From the NCBI GenBank assembly GCA_963576785.1, contig OY756139.1, positions 1,922,001 through 1,986,000 on the forward strand: a stretch of DNA of 64,000 nt, written 5' to 3'. The notes under the pieces are model-generated. The model was not told the DNA's origin, ran no database searches, and was given only the letters and a program-made list of their open reading frames with translations. The stretch is from Chlorophyllum brunneum. Taxonomy: Eukaryota; Basidiomycota; Agaricomycetes; Agaricales; Agaricaceae. Shown here piece by piece: positions 55,719 to 64,000 of the stretch; positions within the stretch are counted from its first letter, which is position 1, and each line of letters starts with the position of its first letter. Both the position numbers and the translations under genes were made by a program.

Positions 55719-58700
55719 CATGGCCTAAGGCCGATTTATTATGTGGCGCTCGAACACAGCCCGCGGCCGGAATACAAACAAGTAAACAGGCGGGTATCTA
55801 CGGAGAAAATGGTAACTACGCCCTACCAAGCAAGAGTACCGTTGCCCAAAGCCAACGGTAGGAGGAATTGCGTCCTACTCCCGAGCCCAGAGGGCGAGGG
55901 GAGTGGACGCCAGAGGAGGCGAGTGGGCAGGAAGGTCCCCCAACCAGCGACCCAGTCCAAAGACTAGGCCCGGTCAGTAGGTGTTAATTCACTGTAAATG
56001 CCCGGCGGTGGAGATGCACCCAGTTACTAGTCCAGCTAAGCCCCAACCCCCCTCTACTAAGACCCAGTCACCCAGCCACGGCCACCCTTGCCAGAGTAAT
56101 TGACCGCACCATTTGTGTGGCTATCGGCATCTTCACCACACCTAGTCGCTGTAGGGCCCAGGTCCGTTCATCAGTCATCGGAACTGTCGCCAGGTCTTCG
56201 CCAGGGGTCACCGGTGCCGGACAATAACCCACCTACCCTAAGCCAGTTATCCAATTCCCTGGGGAATGGATGGGAAGGCAAATGCCTGGGGGTTCGCTTT
56301 CAAGAACTTGACAAGGGCACCCGGCGTAGCAGGGTACCCCTGAGAGGAATCAAACCGACTGCAGTTGGTAAGAATATGCACACGGGACTCGAAAGGAGCC
56401 CCGCATGGACACCAAAATGGTTCGTCCTGGAAGAATCGAGACCTATAGGCCCCGATAGGCGCATGGTTGAGTATAACCCTACACATGCGGGCGGACAGCG
56501 AGTTGGACTCTGCTGTGGCGGAGGGCAGCCATGGAGGTAGGTGGGCTGGAGGGGCTTACCGTTACGCCCTTCGAGAGCCATGAACTGGCTACCCGAGTAA
56601 GTAGGATCCTGAAATCGAGTGATCCAGGCATCCTGGCAGGATTTGATGGCCCTCTGACGAAGGGAGTCAAGGGAGGTCTGCGGACGGGAACCCGCGGCGA
56701 TCTGAAGTTCGGTGCAGTATTGGTGTACGGTACCATGAATGGCCCACTTCTCCGAAGAGAAGGTGTGCCAGATGTGAATGGAGCGTTCAGGGTGGCCCTT
56801 GAACCACTCCATAAGAGCATTACACACGGCAAGCGAATGAGCTTGACCTGAGTGAACGGAAGGGTCCACCGCTCTCTTAGCCGAGCCCAGGGAGTCAGTG
56901 AACAAAACAATGGAGTCGCAATCAGGGAGGCTGACGGCCTTCCCAATTGCGATCCGGACAGCATACAGCTCAGCGTCAGGAGCCGTCACTCGACCTGCCG
57001 CGTGTCTCGTCTGAAAGACACGCCGGCCCGACCGGTAGATATGGGCAGCAGAAACTGCCTGGAATTCCCCCTGCAGTGGTAGACTAGCGTCTGTGGCCAC
57101 AGTGAGAACCCGAGGGTTGGCATTGGCACGGTCCAGGGTGCTGTTCAGATGCCTTATATGCACAGCTCTCTCGTCGCGTGAGCAAGGAGAGTCGTGGAAG
57201 GAGACCTGGGCCGCAAAGCGGTCCAGGAGACAATGACCAGGCTGAGCCACTGCAGAGCAGGGGTCAAACTGTTCGGTAAGGGATGGGAGCACGGAAACAG
57301 CTTCCATAAGGGAACCCTTGACCCGACCGACAAGGCGGTCAGACAAGAGGGAAATGGAGAGAGGGTGCGGGGGGGCACCCTTGGCGTTCGGATGATCGAG
57401 GAGGGATCGAAGAGGGTGGGTATCGGAGAGGGTGGAGAGGCGGTAGTTCGCTCTTGAGGCCAGCTTCTTCAGATGGAGGTGGACGGGGATGAGGCCAGCA
57501 AGGGCCTCGGTGCCGCCAGATGGGGAGGTGTGGAACGCACCGGTGATCCACAATGCAGCCTTGCGTTGCATAGTGTTTAGGGATTTGACAAGGCCCTTGC
57601 ACTGCGCCTTATCAAAATACCACAGACGGAAGCCATATGTCGCGATAGGCATGACACATGACCTGTAAAGGAGCCGCTTCTGCTTGGGGTTCAGACCATG
57701 GGAGGAATTACCCAGCATCCCCATCGCTTTCACGGTGGAGAGAGCTTTGGTAGAATAATGTCGAACATGTTCCTGAAAATTCAGGGCACGATCAAAGTAA
57801 AAGCCCAGATACCTCCAATAGGTCTTAGGGCGTAGAGGAGTGTCCCCCGTGAATGGACCGAAGCCCAAGTCAAGGGGGGGATTGACGTCTCCAGGCTTCC
57901 TAGAGAAGTGGAAGAGCTCGGACTTGTCATGTTCCATGACAAGCGCGAACGCCACAAAGAGATTGAAGAGAACGGTGTACGCCCCCTTGAGGGTGTCCAG
58001 GTTCTCGTCCCAGGTCTTAGCCTGGGCAACGACGGTACCGTCATCGACATACGACAGCAGAGTACTCCCAGGGGAGGTAATCCGCAAGTCGAAAACCTTC
58101 ATAAGAGGCGCGATATAGAGGCCAGAAAGGACGGGGGACATGGCAGAGCCCTGCCCGACGCCCACATCTGCACCTCGGGGTTCAGAGGAGAAGCCGTTCC
58201 ATGTGTAAACAGTGGAACGGCCCACCAAATACGAAGCAAAGAAGGTTCGCACGTTAAGCGGGAACCCCTGCTTGGCAAGAATCGCCATGAGCATCTCATG
58301 GTTAAGAGAGGGGAAGAACTGAGCGATGTCAAAAGCAACCACGCTTGTCTTGAGACCTTTAGCCCACCCAGCGCGAACAAGGTGGGTAAGGAACAACCCG
58401 GCGTCCTCAGTGGAGCATTGGCGAATGCCTCCAAGTTGATGGGGATGAAAGATGTCATGTTTAATGGCATCAAACTGGATGCGGTTGGAAAGCATTTTCT
58501 CAACCAGTTTACCAAGCGTGTTCAGGAGGACAATTGGCCTGAACGCCTTGGGGGTAGAGTAGGAGGGCTTCCCCGGCTTCGGAATGATAACCGAAAGTGA
58601 CTCCTTAAAGCTGCGTGGCCAATGCCCCACCGAAAGGCAGGCATTGGCCAAACGCAGGAACACCGTCAAACAATCCTCATCGATGACGATGTACTTCAGA

Positions 58701-59035
58701 TGGGACCACGTAACGTGGTCCGGACCTGGAGAGGACATATTAGAACAAGAGGACAAAGCCTCCTTGAGTTCCAATGCCGAGAAGGGGGCCCACTCCCGGA
58801 CTGGAAGGTCGGGGAGGGGGTCGAGGACGGACGCATCACACCGCCGATCAGCAGCGGAGTTGTACGTTGAGTGGAGGGCATCCCAGAGAGAGTCCATAGT
58901 GTGACAAGGCCGTCCGTTAAACTGGATAGCCTCGCAGGGAGGTAACTTGTGTGCCTTGACCCATTCCATAAGGTCCCATGGCCGCTTGTTAGTGGAAGCG
59001 ATTTCCTCAATCTTAGAGTTGAAGAATCGGCGCTT
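55719..59035 (-). mobile_element. LINE B, antisense, 5'-truncated
   Basis: The antisense 3' UTR (55719-56246) is followed by ORF2 sequence back to the pre-RT region (KRRFFNSKIEEIAS). The right end at 59035 is followed by seven bases and then full-length A2 in sense orientation, a head-to-head junction. No ORF1 is present. Confidence 0.9.
56247..59035 (-). pseudogene. LINE B ORF2 fragment (pre-RT, RT, RNase H), nearly open
   Basis: The minus-strand frame is open for over 900 codons. It contains GPDHVTWSHLKYI, FRPIVLLN, motif A FDIAQFFPSLNH, motif B VGVGQGSAMS, an intact YVDD, RNase H TDAS/DAELY/FTDSLGSAK and LHG. A deletion of about 10 bp at 56530, within the CCTCCATGGAGG palindrome, shifts the last 90 codons; the Cys/His motif (CPCGAPFESR) is in the other frame and the normal stop is at 56247-56249. 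Apart from the missing N-terminus it is the best preserved RT in the window. Confidence 0.9.
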
Positions 59036-59164
59036 CGAGGCGCTTCTTGATTTGGTACTTCCACCAGTAAACAAGCGTAAACAAATCGACCTCATCGTCT
59101 TATCTGCTGTACTCGCTTGTTTCGGTGTCCTAGCTTACTAGGAATACACCCGCGGCCATTCCGC

Positions 59165-61128
59165 ATGTCTTCGCACCACCCATTCGACGGGGGGACCGGG
59201 CACCAGGTTCCTGAGTCCCCCGACACTCTCGACACCATCCATGGGTCCTCAACAGGACCTATCCGTCGTCAGCGCGAATCTAGTCGTTCTAGAGGGCCGC
59301 CTGACATTCTCCGAACTCCCACCGGTAGGAGGGGTTCACGCAACCCCTCACGCGCAACCTCGCCATCGCCTGGGCCCGCTGTGGAGGATTTTGGCGAGTT
59401 AGGAGGGTTCGACGAAGATCCCATGACTCCCCCTCGGGGCCTTACCCCCAGCGCACCTAGCCCTGTGCCCTCCTCCTCCAGCTCCTCGTCCCCATACTCC
59501 TGCCATCTTCTGAACACTGTCGAAAGTGTTGCAGGGGACCTCGAAGCGGCCTCGGACTCGCTGGATATCATCTCCACCTTCCTTAACAAGACGGTGGAGA
59601 ACATCGACTGGACTACCCTCCCGGGTAAGTCTGTGTACCCCCTTGCACGATCGATTATTCGGCTGTGCAAGGCTATCCACGACAGTGGATGGTCCACTGT
59701 CGAGCTCGGCTTCGGGATGCCTACCGTTGGTACCGTCCTGAGCGCATCTATGGGACTGGCCCCCACCGCCCCCACTCCTCAGCCTCCAGCTCCCCGTACT
59801 CCTCCAGTACCAAGGGCTCGAGTTACTCCCCGGCCTCCCCAGGCTGGATCCCCCCCCCAGGACCCAGACGTTCCGATGCCTGGTCCAGAGGGTGCTCTGA
59901 GCAGTCTTCGCCCCGGAGGGGTGGGACCATCTCCTCTTGCGGGCAAGGGGACCTACCAGTGTAAGCCGGTGGCTCCTCCTGCTTCTTCTACTCCAGCCGC
60001 TAAGCCAGGGAACAAGAGAACATTCTCTGCTGTGGCTAAGGAGCCTGTCCCCCAACCAAAAGGAAAGGGGAAGACGACTACGGCGTCGGGGACTGTCGTG
60101 CAATTGGCACAAATGTTCCCCTCGCTTCCTCCGGACAGGATCCTCGCCATGGGCAAGCAGGCCTCTCCTCCTAAGTCCAAAGCTTCTAAGAAGAAGCCCA
60201 GGATGACCACCGCTGGCCCCTCACGGCGCCAGTTGATCGTCGACTTCGAGGCTACCCCCGAAGTCTCCTGGTTCCACCTCGAAACCATGGTTAACCGTGG
60301 CTTCGTGGACTCACGCTTCCACATTCGAGTAGAGTCTACCTCTGCCGAGTATGGGGGTTTTGCTCTGCGTACCAACGCTGTCCCCACCCCTGCCGACCTG
60401 GAGGTTGCTAGGACGTGGATCTCGAAGGCCGTCCCTCAGGGAACTGTTTTTACAGTTGGCCTTCCTCAGTCGAAGTCCTATCTCAAGGTCATCGACATCC
60501 CTTTCTTCAGGATCGGCGAGACTTGCTGGTCCTCGTTTGAGATCGAACAGATCATGAAACGCTCCGCATTTTCTGACCTCTTCACGTTAACGGGACCCCC
60601 CATATTTCGAGGAACTCCGAGGCGTCTGATACCACCACGGTGTACTTCAATATTCACGACTCTCAGAAGGGTCAGCGGGCGAACCTCCTTCTCAGGAAGT
60701 CGCTCCATATCGGTGGATACGCCTGTCCTATTAGGCCATCCGCAGCCTCTCCGGGGGTGTCTCAGTGCAAGCGTTGCTTCCACTGGGGCCACCCCATGCA
60801 ATTCTGCAAGGCGCAGGCCTTGAAATGCCCGACCTGTGGTGGTCCTCATCGCGAGGAACATCACCGAACTCTCTGTGGGCGCTGCAAGGGTAACTCCAGC
60901 GTGCAGCCCCCTATTCCTCCCACACCGGCGGATGAGCCCTGTCCTCATATGCCGCGTTGTCTCAACTGTTGGGGTCCCCACCATACGACCTCGAAGAAGT
61001 GTAAATTCTTTGACGCTCGGTTTGAACCCGAGAAGATCAAGAAGTTTTATCGCGAGGTGAGTAACAACCGTCTTCGACGGCGATCTCCCCTCACCAACCC
61101 TCGTACTCTACAGCTTGCCAATGAATAG
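59165..61128 (+). pseudogene. LINE A2 ORF1, one frameshift
   Basis: ATG at 59165 (MSSHHPF), stop TAG 61126-61128. The layout equals A1: Pro/Ser/Arg-rich N-terminus, FHLETMVNRGFVDSRFHIRVES block, FTVGLPQSKSYLKVIDIPFFRIGE block, then CKRCFHWGHPMQFC, CPTCGGPHREEHH and CLNCWGPHHTTSKKC. One C is missing in the C run near 60600. A1 has its single indel at a different place, so the ancestral protein was about 654 aa. Confidence 0.9.
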
Positions 61129-64000
61129 GCGACCTCTAGAACTACGTAGCATCAGATTGTACCAACAGAATCTTAACAAAAATTATGATTTATTGGACAC
61201 ATTACTTGAGGACCTCAAAGATCAATTTGATGTTCTCTTTATTCAGGAACCTCCCTGGCGGTTCATTAGATCCGCTCCCTCCACAACTTCTGTCGAGGGG
61301 GACGATGTTGTTGGCGCCCCCAAGCACCCTGAGTGGGTGTGCATGGTTCGGGCCCTGGAGCCTGGCTCTTACCCACGGGTTATGACATTTGTCCATAACC
61401 GGTTGTCTTCTCTGAGACCGTCCTATCGGACGGATCTCATCAATCACCATGACATCATGGTTCTCTCCCTTTTTCTGGGGGGTGAGACCCTGAATCTCAT
61501 GAACGTTTACTCTGATTCGGAGCACATGGCAATTCGGTTCCTGGCGGACCGGGCTGCTACATTGCCCAAGCATGTCTATATGGGCGGCGATTTCAATTGC
61601 CATTCTGAGTTGTGGGACCCTAATTATGGCTCCCACTCAGGTACCTCGCAGTCTCTGATCTCCATCGGGACAGACATCGGTCTAGACCTCGCCCTTCCGG
61701 TCGAGCCTGGGCCTACTCACATTCCGCATAATGAGGATCTTCGACCGTCAGTCATTGATCTTGCATTTGTTCCATCAGACCTGTCTATTTCCCATAGACC
61801 CAGGTTAGATTACTCCCTTAGGGGTCCGTCAGACCACGTTCCACTGGTTCTGGCGCTTCCAGTCACTCCCACGATAGTGGAGACTCACAGGAAAACCCTG
61901 CTGCATGACGGTGGCAAAGAGGTAGTGCTCTTCCTCACTGATGTTATTCGGGATCTCCGAGAAGTAGCTAGGCTTCCGGAACCTACCACTGCTGATGAGG
62001 TTGAGGCCGCGGTTCACGCCGTTGCGGAGGCCTTCTCCACCGCGTGGGAAGCCCATGCAGTGGACATCATGATCACTCGCCGCTCTAAGCCCTGGTGGAA
62101 CCAGGAATGCCACGAAACTTTCGGGAGATATCGTGAAACTCGTTCTCACGATGATTACTCTGATTTTAGACGTGCTAAGAAGCGCGCAAAGCGCAACTTC
62201 TTTGATGCTCGCATCGAGGAGATTGCTTCTACAAACAAGCGACCGTGGGACCTTATGGAATGGGTCCAAAAGCGGAAGCTTCCACCCTGCGAGGCTATCC
62301 AGTTCAATGGAGAGCCGTGCCACGTGCTCCCGGATCTCTGGGATGCACTCCACAATACCTACAACTTGGCTTCTGGCCGAGCTGTAGATGTTTCTGTTCT
62401 TGATCCACTGCCAAGCCTTACGGTGCGGGAGTGGGTCCAATTCTCAGCCTTAGAGCTGATGGATGCCCTTAGTGCATGCTCGGGTGTGTCCGCCCCAGGG
62501 CCGGACCATGTAACATGGACCCACCTCAAAGAGATCACCGAGGACCCCGATGTCCTTCGGCTATTCATCGGGATAGCCAATGCCTGCATGAGTGTGGGTC
62601 ATTGGCCGTCTCACTTTAAGGAAAGCTTGTCGGTTATCATACCGAAGCCGGGCAAGCCGTCCTACTCAACACCCAAGGCGTTCAGACCCATTGTGCTCTT
62701 GAACACCTTCAGTAAACTCATCGAGAAGATGGTCTCGAATCGCCTCCAGTTTGACTCTGTCAAGCATGGAGTTTTTCATCCAAATCAGCTCGGTGGTATC
62801 CGTCAGAGGTCCACTGATGATGCTGGGATGCTCCTAACCCACATCGTTCGCGCGGGGTGGGCCAAGGGCCTCAAGACTAGCGTTGTCGCGTTCGACATTG
62901 CTTAGTTCTTTCCTTCGCTCAACCACTCTATGTTGTTGGCGATTTTACGGAAGCAAGGATTCGACCCCTGTGTGGGCAGATTCTTTGCCTCTTATTTGGT
63001 TGGCCGCTCTACGCAATATGCGTGGGGGGACCACAAGTCTGATCTCAGGCAGGCGGACGTTGGGGTCAGTCAGGGCTCTTCGCTCTCTCCTGTCCTCTCC
63101 GGCCTCTATCTTGCTCCCTTCATGAAGCTTTATGATAGGGAGGCAACCGCCCTTGGGAGCACCTTGCTCTCATACGTCAACGATGGCCTTGTCATCGCCC
63201 AAGCCAAGACTTGGGAACCTAATTTGGTGTGCCTCAGACAGGCATACCAGATTATTTATCGCCTGACTACGTCGTTTGGGCTTGCCGTCGAGCACGACAA
63301 GTCCGAAGTTTTTCATTTCTCCCATAAACGGGAAGACGACAACCCACCGCTGGATCTGGGGTATGCTCCCCATACCGGCGATACTCCGCTTCACCCTAAG
63401 ACCCATTGGAGGTACTTAGGCTTCTTTTTCGTCGATCGCTCTCTTACGTTTAAAGAGCACGTTTGGCATTACGCTACTAAGTCTTTGTCCATGGTCAAGG
63501 CCATGGCCATGCTTGGTAACTCTTCACGAGGCCTTCTTCCTTCCCAGAAGAGGACCCTGTACCACTCATGCGTAGTGCCCATCGCTACGTATGGGTTTCG
63601 ACTCTGGTTTTATGAAGGTGCCCATAACAAGGCCCTTCTGAAGCAACTTCACGCTATGCAGCGCAAAGCTGCATTGTGGATCACTGGTGCGTTCCGCACC
63701 AGCCCTACCAGAGGAGCTGAAGCCTTGGCTGGCCTCATCCCCATCCACCTTCATCTCAGGAAGTTAGCTGCCCGTGCCGTCCACAGGGTGGCTACGCTTT
63801 CTGATAATCACCCTGTTCGTTCCGTTATGGGGCGTCAGTATATAGGGGGTTGTGTTCCACACCCCAGATCAATCGCTCTCATGACCCCCGCCCAGGCGGG
63901 TAAGGTCAAGGGGCCGGTCACGGAGGCAAACTCTCGCTTGCCAGACTTAACGGAGATATTCGAGCCGTTTGCGCTCGAGGCGTCGCCAGGTTCTCGTCTC
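61121..64000 (+). pseudogene. LINE A2 ORF2, 3' partial, one stop
   Basis: ATG at 61121 inside ATGAATAG. Endonuclease: IQEPPWRF near 41, GGDFNCHSELWDP near 155, SDHVPL near 236. RT: GPDHVTW near 460, FRPIVLLN near 520, motif A ends in a TAG at 62903-62905 (Gln codon of FDIAQ), motif B has GVSQGSS (Gly to Ser), motif C YVND. A 3-base insertion near 63432 keeps the frame. The sequence continues into the pre-RNase H linker at the window end. Confidence 0.91.

Larger units (their letters stand above)
59043..64000 (+). mobile_element. LINE A, copy A2, full 5' end, cut by the window end
   Basis: It starts CTTCTTGATTTGG and carries the A 5' UTR, ORF1 and most of ORF2. The 3' part lies outside the window. 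Few lesions are visible, so it is a relatively young copy. Confidence 0.92.

Overview
The window is a repeat graveyard from a filamentous fungus, most likely a basidiomycete (Agaricomycetes). That is inferred from a chromodomain-type Ty3/gypsy element and from very abundant two-ORF LINEs that carry an AP-like endonuclease, reverse transcriptase (RT), RNase H and CCHC knuckles, resembling the Tad1/I group. I see no host protein gene, no rRNA gene and no functional tRNA gene. Nearly all of the non-N sequence can be assigned to one of five repeat types: the gypsy element with its 3' LTR; LINE family A (about 6.26 kb, 3' tail ending in TTAAACATGTTGATTT plus poly-A); LINE family B (about 6.51 kb, tail ending AATAAATTGGCCTTAGGCC plus poly-A); a 1434-nt non-coding module, called M here; and one tRNA-like/SINE fragment. 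A and B are sister families, about 70% similar in RT by eye.

Layout. 1-3788: 3' part of the gypsy element, inserted in an antisense B copy (3789-3820 and 8385-10119). 3821-8384: M-A chimera #1, itself holding a B fragment (6540-7743). 10121-17730: a sense A copy interrupted by an antisense B, which is interrupted by another A whose RT core (14835-15829) is inverted in place. 17731-24236: full-length antisense B (B2). 24237-36131: a sense chain B-M-A-B(3' end), interrupted by antisense M-A chimera #2 (25028-26952) and by full-length A1 (29717-35972). 36132-46486: antisense A split by a sense B (36772-46053), which holds an A copy (37465-42307) and M-A chimera #4 (44825-45481). 46487-46983: antisense A tail. 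46991-53501: full-length B1. 53502-53608: tRNA-like unit. 53609-55518: A copy split by another A. 55519-55718: 200 N gap. 55719-59035: antisense B. 59043-64000: full-length-type A2, cut by the window end.

How the genes work together. In both LINE families ORF1 (Pro/Ser-rich, three Cys/His knuckles, presumed RNA-binding) overlaps ORF2 (endonuclease, RT, RNase H, C-terminal Cys/His motif) by exactly eight bases, ATGNNTAG. This suggests ORF2 is made by termination-reinitiation. The ORF2 enzyme presumably performs target-primed reverse transcription; seven insertions in the window keep 13-17 bp target-site duplications, which let the nesting order be read. Every ORF2 copy that can be followed is damaged, mostly by C-to-T/G-to-A type changes, but B1 keeps an intact ORF1 and A2 shows only one frameshift plus one stop before the window ends.

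The most unusual item is module M. It has a sharp 5' end and a sharp 3' end (CTCYRTRYRYGGG). In four independent places that same 3' end is fused directly to a different truncation point of LINE A, and three of the fusions sit inside target-site duplications. This is what is expected if the LINE enzyme jumps from its own RNA onto the 3' end of one particular non-coding RNA. All alignments and boundaries were made by eye, and some junctions could be assembly errors in such repetitive DNA.
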